In this document: positions 15,827-25,030 of the stretch, one piece after another
Numbering within the stretch: the stretch's first letter is position 1
How the letters are laid out: each line of letters begins with the position of its first letter
Source of the DNA: Aggregicoccus sp. 17bor-14
Lineage (GTDB): Bacteria; Myxococcota; Myxococcia; Myxococcales; Myxococcaceae
Length of the DNA: 64,000 nt
Direction: 5' to 3'
Assembly: GCF_009659535.1 (NCBI RefSeq)
Contig: NZ_VJZZ01000025.1
Coordinates: 1-64,000 of the forward strand
Notes under the pieces: model-generated
Told to the model about the DNA's origin: nothing
Databases searched by the model: none
The model's input: only the letters and a program-made list of their open reading frames with translations
Program-made: the position numbers and the translations under genes

Positions 15827-17065
15827 ATGCGGCGAATGCCCGAGCCCTTCTCCCGCGAGGAGCTCTCCCGCGAGGACATGGGCGCACTGCTCGAGGCGGT
15901 ACAGGAGCTCGCGTACCTGCGCGAGCTGGACGACGTGATGGCCTTCGTGCGGCGCACCGCGCGCGCCCTCACCGGCGCGGACGGCGTCACCTTCGTGCTG
16001 CGCGAGGGCGACCACGTGCACTACGCGGACGAGGACGCCATCGCGCCGCTGTGGAAGGGGCACCGCTTCGCGATGAGCAGCTGCGTGTCCGGGTGGGCCA
16101 TCCTCCACCGCGAGCCGGCCGTCATCGAGGACGTGTTCGCGGACCCGCGCGTCCCGCACGAGGTGTACCGGCAGACCTTCGTGAAGAGCCTCGCCATGGT
16201 GCCCCTGCGCCGCGCCGAGCCCATCGGGGCCATCGGGGCGTACTGGGCGACCTCGCGGCGCGCGACGCCGCGCGAGGTGCAGCTGCTGCAGGCGCTCGCG
16301 GACTCGGCGGCGGTGGCCGTGGACAACGGGCGCCTCTACGCGCTGGAGCAGCGGGCGCGCGAGCGCGCCGAGGCGGAAGCGGCGCTGCGGCGCGAGTTCG
16401 TGGCCACGGTGTCGCACGACCTGAAGAACCCGCTCGCCACCATCACCATGAGCGCGACGATGCTGGGCCCGCTGGTGGTCGCGCTCAACGGACGCGCGCG
16501 CCACCACCTCGAGCGCATCCAGCGCGCGGCGTGGCGCATGGACCGGATGGTGACGGACCTGCTGGACATGGCCGCCATCGAGGCGGGCGCGCTGCACGTG
16601 CGCCCCGTGCCGGTGGACCTGCACGGGCTGCTGGACCAGGTGGCGGAGTTCGCCCCGCTCGCGAGCGAGCGCAACCAGGTGCTGGAGATCCAGCTCCCCG
16701 AGCTGCGCGCCGCGGTCGAGTGCGACCCGGACCGCATCCACCAGGTGTTCTCCAACCTGGTGGGCAACGCGGTGAAGTTCACGCCCGAGGGCGGGAGCAT
16801 CCGGGTGAGCGCGCGGATCGAGGACGGACACGTGGCGTTCAGCGTGGTGGACTCGGGGCCGGGCCTGCCCGAGGCCCTGCTCGCGCAGCCCTTCCAGCCC
16901 TTCCGCCGCGGCACGGAGCAGACCGACCGGCGCGGGGTGGGGCTGGGCCTCTCCATCGCCTACGGGCTGGTGAGTGCCCACGGCGGCACGCTGCGCGGCA
17001 GCAACGCGGTGGCGGGGGGCGCGGTGTTCGAGTTCACCCTGCCGCGCAGCACGGCGCGGGGCTGA
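15827..17065 (+). CDS. GAF-domain sensor histidine kinase
   Basis: A 412-residue soluble kinase with no membrane helix. A GAF domain covers about residues 25-165, a short coiled linker follows, then HisKA with the phosphoacceptor H197 in FVATVSHDLKNPLATI and an HATPase_c domain (N box FSNLVGNAVKF, G1 box DSGPGLP, G2 box GVGLGLSIAYGLV). It should autophosphorylate in response to a small ligand or redox signal sensed by GAF. No cognate regulator is adjacent; the two receiver-only proteins at 10.2-11.0 kb are possible partners. It is convergent with the aminotransferase gene. Confidence 0.92.
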   Translation: MRRMPEPFSREELSREDMGALLEAVQELAYLRELDDVMAFVRRTARALTGADGVTFVLREGDHVHYADEDAIAPLWKGHRFAMSSCVSGWAILHREPAVIEDVFADPRVPHEVYRQTFVKSLAMVPLRRAEPIGAIGAYWATSRRATPREVQLLQALADSAAVAVDNGRLYALEQRARERAEAEAALRREFVATVSHDLKNPLATITMSATMLGPLVVALNGRARHHLERIQRAAWRMDRMVTDLLDMAAIEAGALHVRPVPVDLHGLLDQVAEFAPLASERNQVLEIQLPELRAAVECDPDRIHQVFSNLVGNAVKFTPEGGSIRVSARIEDGHVAFSVVDSGPGLPEALLAQPFQPFRRGTEQTDRRGVGLGLSIAYGLVSAHGGTLRGSNAVAGGAVFEFTLPRSTARG

Positions 17066-17080
17066 GCGCGCGCGGGCGCC

Positions 17081-18238
17081 TCAGCTGCTCGCGAGCACCC
17101 GCTGCAGCAGGGGCAGCGCTGCCCCGAGCACCGCGGGCTCCACCAGCAGCGAGAGGACGAGGAAGGCGCCGCCCGAGAAGTCGTAGAAGTAGCCGGGCTG
17201 CACGAGCACGCCCGCCGCGAGCAGCGCGAGGCAGGTGGCCTCCTCGCCGGGCTCGCGCGGGATGCGCAGCACCGCGCTCCAGCCCCCTTCCGCGGGCAGC
17301 AGGTCCCAGGCGGCGTGCGCCGGCCGCGCCGCCCGGAGCGCCGCGCGGTTCTGCGCCACGCGCGCGAGCGCTGCCCGCTGGAACGCCGGCGCGTGCGCGA
17401 GCAGCGCGGGCAGGGCCTGCTGCACGGGCGTGCCCACCGAGAGGAAGGTGTCCGCCACCAGCTCCAGGCGCGCGAGTGCCTCCTCGCGCTCGGCCTCGGG
17501 GCCGCCCACGTGCAGCCAGCCCAGCTTGAGCCCCGGCAGCCCCGCCCCCTTGGAGAGCCCGCCCAAGCAGAAGGTGGGCATGGGCAGCGCGCGCCCCGCC
17601 ACGCTCGCCACCCGGCCCTCGGCGGACCCCGCCCACGCGTACGGGGCGAACACCTCGTCGCTCACCAGCGCGAGCCCGCGCGCGGCGCACAGGCTCGCGA
17701 GCTGCGCGAGCTCGCCCTCCTGCAGGAAGTGGCCGGTGGGGTTGCCCGGGTTCACCACGACGATGGCGCGGGTGCGCGGGGTGAGCGCGCGCGAGAGCTC
17801 CTCCACGTCCAGCCCGAAGCCGTGCGCGAGCGGCAGGCGGTAGGGGCGCGCCGCCACGCCCTCCAGCTGCGCGAGGTGCTCGAAGAGGGGGTAGCCGGGA
17901 GCGGGCACCAGCACCTCGTCGCCCGGCTCGCACAGCAGCTTGAAGAGCCAGCCGTAGGCCTCGCTGCTGCTCGCGCTGAGCACCAGGTGCTCGGGGGGAA
18001 GGCCGAGGAAGGCGCCCAGCGCGGCGCGCGCAGCCGGGAGCCCCAGGGGCTCGGGCGCGTAGTCCAGCGCCTCGGGAGAGGCGAGCAGCCCGGGCGGGGG
18101 CCGGGGGAGGCCGACGCGCGTGGGGTTGGACTCGGTGAGGTCCAGCAGGGGGCGCCCTTCGGCGCGGGCGGCCGAGAGCGCGAGGGCGAGCGCGTTGGGC
18201 TCGCGGGGAAAGAGCGTGCGCCGGGAGAAGCGGCTCAC
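17081..18238 (-). CDS. PLP-dependent aminotransferase, class I/II
   Basis: A 385-residue fold-type I aminotransferase. Substrate and cofactor motifs are clear: LTESNPTRVG near the N-terminus, NPGNPTGH at 163-170, SDEVFAPY at 193-200, and the Schiff-base lysine K230 in CLGGLSKGAGLPGLKLGW. The C-terminal domain ends with the short small-domain strands expected. GTG 18238 is chosen because it overlaps the upstream stop codon (GTGA), implying coupling. Substrate is unknown; the sequence type is common among aromatic, methionine or arginine aminotransferases. It lies downstream of the bio genes but after a 127-base gap and another small gene, so I do not assign it to biotin synthesis. Confidence 0.88.
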   Translation of the reverse strand: MSRFSRRTLFPREPNALALALSAARAEGRPLLDLTESNPTRVGLPRPPPGLLASPEALDYAPEPLGLPAARAALGAFLGLPPEHLVLSASSSEAYGWLFKLLCEPGDEVLVPAPGYPLFEHLAQLEGVAARPYRLPLAHGFGLDVEELSRALTPRTRAIVVVNPGNPTGHFLQEGELAQLASLCAARGLALVSDEVFAPYAWAGSAEGRVASVAGRALPMPTFCLGGLSKGAGLPGLKLGWLHVGGPEAEREEALARLELVADTFLSVGTPVQQALPALLAHAPAFQRAALARVAQNRAALRAARPAHAAWDLLPAEGGWSAVLRIPREPGEEATCLALLAAGVLVQPGYFYDFSGGAFLVLSLLVEPAVLGAALPLLQRVLASS

Positions 18239-18513
18239 AGCCCCGTCTGCAGCATGGCGTCCACCACGCGGCGGATGAGCACGCGGCGCACCTCCTGGCG
18301 GCAGTGCTCCACTGCGCGCGGGTGCGGGCTGGGCAGGTGCGCGGGGCGCGTGCGCGTCACCGTGCGGACCACCAGCTCCACCTTGGAGGGCTCGAGCTCG
18401 AAGAGCCGCTGCCCGTCCTTGCGCAGGAAGTACGCGATGCCGCGCGCATCCAGCAGCTTGTGGAGGTAGCGCCTGGCATCGGTGACGAGCGAGAGATCGA
18501 TGATGTCCGCCAT
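18235..18513 (-). CDS. Small conserved-looking protein of unknown function
   Basis: A 92-residue protein beginning MADIIDLSLVTDARRYLHKL, followed by a basic C-terminal half (LIRRVVDAML). I do not recognise a domain. The codon bias is that of a real gene, and its stop overlaps the aminotransferase start (GTGA), so it probably works with or helps express that enzyme. ATG 18513 is preferred; a TTG at 18552 would add 13 residues (MDGCFFPRENASA) with weaker support. A region of lower GC between this gene and bioD (about 18520-18600) probably holds its promoter. Confidence 0.65.
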   Translation of the reverse strand: MADIIDLSLVTDARRYLHKLLDARGIAYFLRKDGQRLFELEPSKVELVVRTVTRTRPAHLPSPHPRAVEHCRQEVRRVLIRRVVDAMLQTGL

Positions 18514-18639
18514 TGCCGAGGCGTTCTCGCGCGGGAAAAAGCACCCGTCCAATTCAGCGACCGATCCGCCCGAAAATTTGCGCAGCGTGCGTATCGGAAG
18601 ATCCGCGCGCTCCCTCTCGGAAGCGCGCCGGAGGCCGAT

Positions 18640-19338
18640 TTACCGGCCCTGGGCGCTTCGGGCCTGTAGCACCGGGAGCAGCGGCGCGAGCGCCCGGCGG
18701 AAGGCCGCGGCGCGGGCCGCGGCGTCCGGCTCGTGGGGCACCGGGCCCAGCACGCGCACGCCGTGGCGCTCGGCGATGAGGCGCGCGTTGTCCCGCTCGG
18801 AGGGGTCGTCCACGTCTGCCGTGCGGCTGAGCAGCACCGCGGCCACCGGGATGCGCCGGCGCCCGAGCGCCTCGAGGCTCAACGCCGTGTGGTTCAGCGT
18901 CCCCAGCCCCGCGCGCGCCACCAGCAGCACCGGCAGGCCGAGCTCCGCGATGAGGTCCACCACGTCGTGCTCCGGGTCCAGCGGCACGAAGAGCCCGCCC
19001 GCCCCCTCCACCACGCACGCGCCCTGCCCCACCGTGCGCCACGCCCCGAGCGTCTTCGCCCAGGAGCTCTCGCGCCCCTCGCGCTGCGCCGCGATGCCGG
19101 GGGCGAGCGGGAGCCGGTAGCGCTGGGGACAGACCTCGTCCAGCGACTGCAGGCTGCGCGCGGCGCGGCGCAGGGCCTGGGCGTCCTCGGGGCGCGCGAG
19201 CGAGCGGCAGCCGCTCTCGTAGGGCTTGAAGGCGCGCGGGGCGAGGCCCGCGTCCGACATGAGGCGCAGCAGCGCGCAGGAGGCCTGCGTCTTGCCCACG
19301 CCGGTGTCGGTTCCAGTGACGAAGATTCGCGGAGTCAT
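18640..19338 (-). CDS. bioD: Dethiobiotin synthetase
   Basis: Closes the ureido ring of dethiobiotin from 7,8-diaminopelargonate, CO2 and ATP, the step before BioB. A 232-residue P-loop enzyme: [13 protein letters not shown] (residues 5-17) is the Walker A loop, followed by [19 protein letters not shown] (metal and carbamate site) and [12 protein letters not shown]. Start ATG 19338 overlaps the bioF stop by 4 bases (ATGA), giving tight coupling. This is the last gene of the bioB-bioF-bioD run. No bioA is in the window. Confidence 0.95.
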   Translation of the reverse strand: MTPRIFVTGTDTGVGKTQASCALLRLMSDAGLAPRAFKPYESGCRSLARPEDAQALRRAARSLQSLDEVCPQRYRLPLAPGIAAQREGRESSWAKTLGAWRTVGQGACVVEGAGGLFVPLDPEHDVVDLIAELGLPVLLVARAGLGTLNHTALSLEALGRRRIPVAAVLLSRTADVDDPSERDNARLIAERHGVRVLGPVPHEPDAAARAAAFRRALAPLLPVLQARSAQGR

Positions 19339-20540
19339 GGTCCTCGGGGAGCGGGGGTGCGCAGGTCCAACGCGGCCAGCGCGTGGAGCGCCTGTTGGAT
19401 GTGGTGGTCCTCGTGCGCCGCGGAGAGGCAGAAGCGCAGGCGGCTCGTCCCCTCGGGCACGGTGGGCGGGCGGATGGCCTTCACGAGCAACCCCGCCTCG
19501 CGCAGGCACGCCGCCGCGGCGAGCGCGCGCTCGGGGCTGCCCAGCACCACCGGGAACACCGCGCTGCGCGCCTCCGCGGGGAGGCCGAGCGCGCGCAGCC
19601 CCTCGCTGAAGGCGTGGATGTGGCGCCACAGACGCGCGCGCAGCGGCGGCTGTTGCTCGACGAGGTCCACCGCCGCCTCGGCCGCGGCGCACACCGCCGC
19701 GGGCAGCGCCGTGCTGAACACGAGCGGCCGCGCGCGGCTCACCATCAGGTCCGCCACCGCGCGGCTCGTCGCCACGTAGGCGCCGAAGGCCCCCAGGCTC
19801 TTGGAGAGCGTGCCCATGCGGATGTCCACCGCGTCCGCGAGCCCCAGCGCCTCGCACAGGCCGCCGCCCCTCGGGCCCAGCACGCCCGTCGCGTGCGCCT
19901 CGTCCACCAGCAGCGCGGCGCCGTGCGCGCGTGCCAGCTGTACCAGCTCGGCGAGCGGCGCCAGGTCCCCGTCCATGGAGAACACCGCGTCCGTGACGAT
20001 GAGGCGCCGGCGCGCGGGCGTGTCCCGAAGTGCCCGGGCGAGCGCGCCCACGTCCGCGTGCGGGTACACCACCGTGCGCGCGCGCGACAGGCGGCAGCCG
20101 TCCACGAGGCTCGCGTGGTTGAGCGCGTCCGAGAAGACCGCGTCCTGCGGGCCCAGCAGCGCGGGCAGCACGCCGGTGTTCGCCGCGTAGCCCGAGTTGA
20201 AGAGGCGCACCGCCTCGGCCCCCTCGAAGCGCGCGAGCCGCGCCTCCAGGCGCCCGTGCGCGAGCGTGTCGCCCACCACGAGCCGGCTCGCGCCCGCGCC
20301 CACCCCGTGCGCCTCCAGCGCGCGCGCGGCCGCGGCGCGCACCGCAGGGTGCGCGGCGAGCCCGAGGTAGTCGTTGCTCGAGAAGTTGAGCAGGGTGCGC
20401 CCGCCCACCTGCAGCTGCGCCCCTTGCGCGCCCGCGTGCGGCTCCAGCGTGCGGCGCAGCCCCTGCGCCTCGAGCCGCGCGAGCTCCTCCTCGGCCCAGG
20501 CCTGCGCGGGCAGGCCCGGGGCGTGCGGCACGGCCCTCAT
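19335..20540 (-). CDS. bioF: 8-amino-7-oxononanoate synthase
   Basis: Condenses pimeloyl-ACP (or -CoA) with alanine to 8-amino-7-oxononanoate in biotin synthesis, using pyridoxal phosphate. The 401-residue protein has the alpha-oxoamine synthase motifs: [13 protein letters not shown] (53-65), GSR-type [44 protein letters not shown] and the Schiff-base lysine K247 in [14 protein letters not shown]. It starts four bases after the bioB stop and overlaps bioD by 4 bases. A related enzyme, KBL, condenses acetyl-CoA with glycine, but the operon context settles BioF. Confidence 0.96.
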   Translation of the reverse strand: MRAVPHAPGLPAQAWAEEELARLEAQGLRRTLEPHAGAQGAQLQVGGRTLLNFSSNDYLGLAAHPAVRAAAARALEAHGVGAGASRLVVGDTLAHGRLEARLARFEGAEAVRLFNSGYAANTGVLPALLGPQDAVFSDALNHASLVDGCRLSRARTVVYPHADVGALARALRDTPARRRLIVTDAVFSMDGDLAPLAELVQLARAHGAALLVDEAHATGVLGPRGGGLCEALGLADAVDIRMGTLSKSLGAFGAYVATSRAVADLMVSRARPLVFSTALPAAVCAAAEAAVDLVEQQPPLRARLWRHIHAFSEGLRALGLPAEARSAVFPVVLGSPERALAAAACLREAGLLVKAIRPPTVPEGTSRLRFCLSAAHEDHHIQQALHALAALDLRTPAPRGP

Positions 20541-20544
20541 CGGC

Positions 20545-21588
20545 CTAGCGCGCGCCGGCGTTGGGCTCGAGCGGCCGGATGCCGGCCTTCTCGAGCAGCG
20601 CCATGTCGCTCTCGTACTGGGGGTTGCCGGTGGTGAGCAGCTTCTCGCCGAAGAAGAGCGAGTTGGCGCCCGCCATCATGCACAGGAGCTGCGCCTCCTC
20701 GTTCATCTGCATGCGGCCCGCGCTCAGGCGCACCATGGAGGCGGGCATGAGGATGCGGGCAGTGGCGATGGTGCGCACCATGTCCAGCGTCTCCACGCGC
20801 TTCTGGTTCGCGAGCGGCGTGCCCTCCACCGCCACCAGCGCGTTCACCGGCACGCTCTCCGGGTGGTGCTCCTGGTTGGCGAGCGTGAGCAGCAGGTTGC
20901 AGCGGTCCTCCACGCTCTCGCCCATGCCGATGATGCCGCCGCAGCACACGCTGATGCCCGCGTTGCGCACGCGCGAGAGGGTGCGCAGGCGATCGTCGTA
21001 GGTGCGCGTGGAGATGATGTCCCCGTAGTGCTCCTTCGAGGTGTCCAGGTTGTGGTTGTACGCGCTGAGGCCCGCCTCCTTGAGGCGCTGGGCCTGCGAG
21101 TCGCTGAGCATGCCCAGCGTCGCGCACGCCTCCATGCCCAGCGCGCGCACGCCCTTCACCATCTCCAGCACGCTGTCGAACTGGGCGCCGTCCTTCACCT
21201 CGCGCCAGGCCGCGCCCATGCAGAAGCGGGTGGCGCCGGCGGCGCGCGCGCTCGCGGCGGCCTCGAGCACCTGGGGCACCGGCATCAGCTTCTCGGCCTT
21301 CACGCCGGTGTGGTAGCGCGCCGCCTGCGGGCAGTAGCCGCAGTCCTCCGGGCAGCCGCCCGTCTTGATGGACAGCAGGCTGCACAGCTGCACCTTGTTG
21401 TCCGTGAACACCTGCCGGTGCACCGTCTGCGCGCGGTGGACGAGGTCCAGCAGCGGCAATTCGTACAGGGCCTTCACCTCGGCGAGCGTCCAGTCGTGGC
21501 GCAGCTGCAGCCCCTCGGGCAGGGGCTTCGCGTAGTGGGCGTGGCCCGTCAGGGTGTCGGTGTCGGTCTCGGTCGCGTGCTCGGACAT
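20545..21588 (-). CDS. bioB: Biotin synthase
   Basis: Radical SAM enzyme that inserts sulfur into dethiobiotin to make biotin. The 347-residue protein carries the [4Fe-4S] motif [12 protein letters not shown] (C79, C83, C86), the YNHNLDTS segment for the [2Fe-2S] site, and the biotin-synthase-specific C-terminal part ([22 protein letters not shown] region). Start ATG 21588 has a GAGG eight bases upstream. The leader is remarkable: an intrinsic terminator ends 17 bases before the ATG and a BirA-type operator lies just upstream of that, so expression is probably controlled by biotin supply through both initiation and read-through. Confidence 0.97.
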   Translation of the reverse strand: MSEHATETDTDTLTGHAHYAKPLPEGLQLRHDWTLAEVKALYELPLLDLVHRAQTVHRQVFTDNKVQLCSLLSIKTGGCPEDCGYCPQAARYHTGVKAEKLMPVPQVLEAAASARAAGATRFCMGAAWREVKDGAQFDSVLEMVKGVRALGMEACATLGMLSDSQAQRLKEAGLSAYNHNLDTSKEHYGDIISTRTYDDRLRTLSRVRNAGISVCCGGIIGMGESVEDRCNLLLTLANQEHHPESVPVNALVAVEGTPLANQKRVETLDMVRTIATARILMPASMVRLSAGRMQMNEEAQLLCMMAGANSLFFGEKLLTTGNPQYESDMALLEKAGIRPLEPNAGAR

Positions 21589-21605
21589 GGGCGCCTCGGG
21601 GCCTG

Positions 21606-21643
21606 AAAAAAAAGGGGTGGGCGCGAACCCTCGCGCCCACCCC
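21606..21643 (-). terminator. Strong intrinsic terminator in the bioB leader (possible attenuator)
   Basis: Read on the minus strand, a perfect 13-bp stem (arms 21631-21643 and 21614-21626, loop of four) is followed by eight consecutive T at 21606-21613. It lies between the upstream membrane-protein gene and bioB, only 17 bases before the bioB ATG. It could end the upstream transcript. As no room for a promoter remains after it, any bioB mRNA started upstream must read through it, as at an attenuator. Confidence 0.85.
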
Positions 21644-21649
21644 CAGCCC

Positions 21650-21681
21650 TTGTCAACCGCCGCAAGCGGCAGGGTTGACGA
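21650..21681. promoter_or_regulatory. Candidate BirA (biotin repressor) operator
   Basis: TTGTCAACC (21650-21658), 14 bases, GGTTGACGA (21673-21681): nine-base arms with eight of nine positions symmetric. This matches the known BirA operator form TTGTnAACC-spacer-GGTTnACAA. It lies 60 bases upstream of bioB. The spacer itself holds GCCGC-AA-GCGGC. Confidence 0.75.
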
Positions 21682-21700
21682 GTCTGTATCCCCTGCCCGC

Positions 21701-21970
21701 CTAGGTGTGCAGGTGGCGGCGGCCGTTGGCCATGCCGACGAGCAGCAGCACCAGCATCGCGCCGATCACGCTGAAGATGAGGCCGGTGGGGTGCAGGTCC
21801 CAGACGTGCCCGTCGCTGCTGAAGAGCGAGGCGATGAGGCCGCCCACGAAGGAGCCCACGATGCCCAGGATGGCCGTGGCCACCAGGCCCATGGACTGGT
21901 TACCGGGCATGAGCGCGCGGGCGATGAGCCCCGCGATGATGCCGACGACGATGAACGCGATGATCCCCAT
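21701..21970 (-). CDS. GlsB/YeaQ/YmgE family stress-associated membrane protein
   Basis: An 89-residue, highly hydrophobic protein with three membrane helices: about residues 3-22, 28-48 and 61-82. Glycine-rich stretches [19 protein letters not shown] and [14 protein letters not shown] are the family signature (transglycosylase-associated protein, Pfam Transgly_assoc). Relatives are induced by acid, salt or envelope stress; biochemical role unknown. It precedes the biotin operon on the same strand, and the terminator at 21606-21643 would stop its transcript before bioB. Confidence 0.9.
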   Translation of the reverse strand: MGIIAFIVVGIIAGLIARALMPGNQSMGLVATAILGIVGSFVGGLIASLFSSDGHVWDLHPTGLIFSVIGAMLVLLLVGMANGRRHLHT

Positions 21971-22164
21971 GATGTTGTCCCTCTCCCTGTAGTCGCGGTG
22001 GTTCGCCGTGCGGAGGACATCCGCAGCGGCTCATGGGTTCAAAGCTGTGCTTGCATATTCCGTGCGACAAGCCGCGAGCCCGCTTCGCTCGCCTGGCCGC
22101 CTGCTGAGCCCGGGCGCTGGAAAAAGGGGCGGGAGGCGTCAGGGGGACGCGCTAAACCCTCGGC

Positions 22165-23529
22165 ATGGCGAAGGCGAAGACGCACTACACCTGCCAGGCG
22201 TGCGGGTACCAGACGGCGAAGTGGCTGGGCAAGTGCCCGGACTGCGGCGCGTGGAGCAGCCTCCTCGAGGAGGCGCAGGACACCCCGGAGAGCGAGCGGC
22301 GCCCGGCGTGGGGCGCCTCGGGTGGGGCGAGCAAGCCGGTGCTGCTGCGCGAGGTGAGCGCCGAGGTGGAGGCGCGCCGGCGCACCGGCATCGCCGAGTT
22401 CGACCGCGTGCTGGGCGGGGGCGTCGTCGCCGGGAGCCTCGTGCTGCTGGGCGGTGACCCCGGCATCGGCAAGAGCACGCTCCTGCTCGCGGCCCTGGAC
22501 CGGCTCGCGAAGGACGGCCCGGTGCTCTACGTCTCGGGCGAGGAGAGCTTGCGCCAGACGAAGATGCGCGCCGAGCGCCTGCGCGTGGAGAGCCACGGCA
22601 TCCACCTCTTCGCGGAGACGGACGCGGACCGCGTGCTCGCGGCGGCGGAGACCCTCAAGCCCAGCGCCCTGGTGGTGGACTCCATCCAGACCATGTACCT
22701 GCCGGAGCTGGGCAGCGCCCCGGGCAGCATCTCGCAGGTGCGCGAGGTGGCGGGCCGCCTCATGGCGTACGCGAAGCGCAGCGGCGTGCCCACCTTCCTC
22801 GTGGGCCACGTGACGAAGGACGGCAGCATCGCGGGCCCGCGCGTGCTCGAGCACATGGTGGACACGGTGCTCTACTTCGAGGGCGAGCGCGGGCATCCGT
22901 TCCGCATCCTGCGCGCGCACAAGAACCGCTTCGGCTCCACGAACGAGATCGGCGTCTTCGAGATGAAGGGGGCGGGCCTCATCGAGGTGGCCGACCCGAG
23001 CGCGCTGTTCCTCAGCGAGCGGCCCGCGGGCAAGAGCGGCAGCGTGGTGACCTCCACGCTCAACGGCACGCGGCCCCTGCTGGTGGAGGTGCAGGCGCTG
23101 GTGGCCCCCACCGGCTACGGCACCGCGCGGCGCACCGCCATCGGCGTGGACACCAACCGCGTGGCGCTGCTCGCCGCGGTGCTGGAGAAGAAGGAGGACA
23201 TCCCGCTGGTGGGCTGCGACATCTTCGTGAACGTGGCGGGCGGGATGACCCTGAACGAGCCCGCCTGCGACCTCGCGGTGTGCGCTGCCCTGGTGAGCAG
23301 CCTGCAGAACCGCCCGCTGGACCCGCACACGCTGGTGCTCGGCGAGGTGGGCCTCGCGGGTGAGGTGCGCGCCGTGGGCCAGGCCGAGCCGCGCATCGCC
23401 GAGGCCGCGAAGATGGGCTTCAAGCGCGTGGTGCTGCCCAAGGGGAGCGCGAAGCGGCTCGAGGAGAAGCGCCTGCACGTGGTGGGCGTGGAGACGCTCA
23501 CCGAGGCGCTGAGCGCGATGTTCGACTAG
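22165..23529 (+). CDS. radA: DNA repair protein RadA
   Basis: RadA (Sms) is a RecA-like hexameric helicase that extends branches in recombination intermediates. The 454-residue protein has all its parts in order: the C4 zinc finger (C10, C13, C24, C27), the RecA-like ATPase with Walker A GDPGIGKST (97-105), the RadA-specific KNRFGSTNEIG motif, and the C-terminal Lon-protease-like domain (VGCDIFVNVAGGMTLNEPA...) without the catalytic pair. Start ATG 22165. It is transcribed alone and followed by a short hairpin. Confidence 0.96.
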   Translation: MAKAKTHYTCQACGYQTAKWLGKCPDCGAWSSLLEEAQDTPESERRPAWGASGGASKPVLLREVSAEVEARRRTGIAEFDRVLGGGVVAGSLVLLGGDPGIGKSTLLLAALDRLAKDGPVLYVSGEESLRQTKMRAERLRVESHGIHLFAETDADRVLAAAETLKPSALVVDSIQTMYLPELGSAPGSISQVREVAGRLMAYAKRSGVPTFLVGHVTKDGSIAGPRVLEHMVDTVLYFEGERGHPFRILRAHKNRFGSTNEIGVFEMKGAGLIEVADPSALFLSERPAGKSGSVVTSTLNGTRPLLVEVQALVAPTGYGTARRTAIGVDTNRVALLAAVLEKKEDIPLVGCDIFVNVAGGMTLNEPACDLAVCAALVSSLQNRPLDPHTLVLGEVGLAGEVRAVGQAEPRIAEAAKMGFKRVVLPKGSAKRLEEKRLHVVGVETLTEALSAMFD

Positions 23530-23540
23530 CTGTCCGGGAA

Positions 23541-23560
23541 GGCGACACTCCACTGTCGCC
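23541..23560 (+). terminator. Hairpin after radA
   Basis: GGCGACA-ctccac-TGTCGCC, a perfect 7-bp stem 12 bases after the radA stop. No T-run follows, so it is only a candidate terminator. Confidence 0.45.
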
Positions 23561-23666
23561 GCCCGCGTCAGCCGCACTGCCAAGAGGCTTTACGACCCGT
23601 GCAGGAGGCGCGGAAGTTTCGCGTCCCCGCAGCGCCCGGAGGCGCTGGAGGGCCCCTTCGCAGGTC

Positions 23667-23682
23667 TGGCACTGTGCGTGCT
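23667..23682 (+). promoter_or_regulatory. Sigma-54-type (-24/-12) promoter for the golvesin-domain gene
   Basis: TGGCACTGTGCGTGCT has the essential GG and GC separated by exactly 10 bases and most of the TGGCACG-N4-TTGCW consensus. Transcription would begin near 23693, about 67 bases before the ATG at 23760. Confidence 0.5.
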
Positions 23683-23759
23683 CTGCGCTCGCCCCGCTCG
23701 CGCGGCTTCCGGGCGCTCCGATGGTCGGAGCCCCGCCGTAACCGCGCGCCGGGATCGTC

Positions 23760-24929
23760 ATGCGGCTGCAGCAGGGTGCGCGTCTCGCGCTGGGTCTGTT
23801 CCTCCTCGCCGCGGCCTGCGGCCCCTCCGAGTCCGAGCTCACCGGCGGCCACCTCGCCGAGGACCCGCGCAGCCCCGGGCTCGTCCAGCTGGACTCCGCG
23901 CTGGGCACGCTGGACCGGCACAACCTGATGAGCGACGCGGACCTCACGGGCGGCAGTACGGTGACGGTGGCGCAGGTGCAGGGCTTCCTCACCGCCAAGG
24001 GCAGCTACCTCGCCCACTACAGCGACCCCGCGTGGGGCAAGAGCGCCGCCACGCTGGTGGTGGAGCGCTCGCGGGCCTACGGCATCAACCCCGTGTACAT
24101 GCTCGCGCGCATCGAGGCCGAGTCGGGGCTGGTGCGCAGCGGCACCTCGAACAACCTCGCCCAGGCGACCGGCTGCGCGTGCCCGGACAGCGGCAGCTGC
24201 GACGGCTCGTGGGCGGGTTTCGGCAACCAGGTGGAGTGCTCGGCGGCGAAGTTCCGCGGCTACCTCGCGGACCTCGAGGTGGGGCGCGCCACGGTGAGCG
24301 GGTGGAAGAAGGGCGTCACCAAGCAGACCCTGGACCCCTGCAGCGTCACGCCCGCGAACAACGCGACCGCCGCGCTCTACACGTACACGCCCTGGGTGGG
24401 CGCCTATGCAGCCCAGTGCGGCACGAGCCAGTGGGGCGGCTCCTCGCTCGTCGCGCTGCTGTACGCGAACTTCAAGTCGGATGCCGCCTGGGGCAGCAGC
24501 AGCGTCGCGACCATCATCGTGGACAGCAACAACGCGCGGAACGACGCCGCGCTCGCGCGCTCGGAGGTCTCGGCCAACTGGACCGCTGCCACCTCCACCG
24601 CGGGCTACTACGGCACCGGCTACTACTACGCGAGCGTGGCCAGCGTGAGCGACGCGGCGGACTTCTGGTTCTACCTCTCCGCGGACGCCACCCGCACCGT
24701 GGACGCGTGGTGGACGGCGGGCAGCAACCGTTCCAGCGCGACGCCCTTCCTCGCGGTCAACGCCGCGGGCGTGCAGGTGGGCAGCGTCACCGCGAACCAG
24801 CAGCTCAACGGCGGCCGCTGGAATGCGCTGGGCAGCTTCAAGTTCACCCGCGGCTGGAACCGCATCCGCGTCTCGCGTTGGGCCGGCAATGGGAGCGTCG
24901 TCATCGCGGACGCGGTGCGCATCCGCTGA
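23760..24929 (+). CDS. Exported protein: lysozyme/transglycosylase-like domain plus golvesin-type C-terminal domain
   Basis: A 389-residue protein with a signal peptide or lipobox (LLAAACG, Cys20). Residues about 55-255 resemble a lytic transglycosylase-type cell-wall hydrolase: [12 protein letters not shown] carries a glutamate placed like the catalytic one, followed by [14 protein letters not shown] with paired cysteines. Residues about 265-389 form a golvesin C-terminal-like domain ([56 protein letters not shown]), a beta-sandwich found on many secreted myxobacterial proteins and thought to bind carbohydrate. It probably acts on peptidoglycan, of self or prey. A sigma-54-like promoter lies upstream. 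Hydrolase activity is inferred. Confidence 0.75.
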   Translation: MRLQQGARLALGLFLLAAACGPSESELTGGHLAEDPRSPGLVQLDSALGTLDRHNLMSDADLTGGSTVTVAQVQGFLTAKGSYLAHYSDPAWGKSAATLVVERSRAYGINPVYMLARIEAESGLVRSGTSNNLAQATGCACPDSGSCDGSWAGFGNQVECSAAKFRGYLADLEVGRATVSGWKKGVTKQTLDPCSVTPANNATAALYTYTPWVGAYAAQCGTSQWGGSSLVALLYANFKSDAAWGSSSVATIIVDSNNARNDAALARSEVSANWTAATSTAGYYGTGYYYASVASVSDAADFWFYLSADATRTVDAWWTAGSNRSSATPFLAVNAAGVQVGSVTANQQLNGGRWNALGSFKFTRGWNRIRVSRWAGNGSVVIADAVRIR

Positions 24930-25030
24930 GCGCGCGGAACTGAGAGAGCACACGCGGCAGCGGGGTTACGGCGGATGCAAGCCACTTGAATTGGGCGCCC
25001 CGCGCCGCTTGGGCACGCACAGCATCGCGC

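Noticed and set aside
17081-18238. Aminotransferase as the missing BioA of the biotin operon
   Set aside because: It is a class I/II enzyme (K230 in SKGAGLPGLKLGW), not the class III type of BioA, and is separated from bioD by a gap and another gene.
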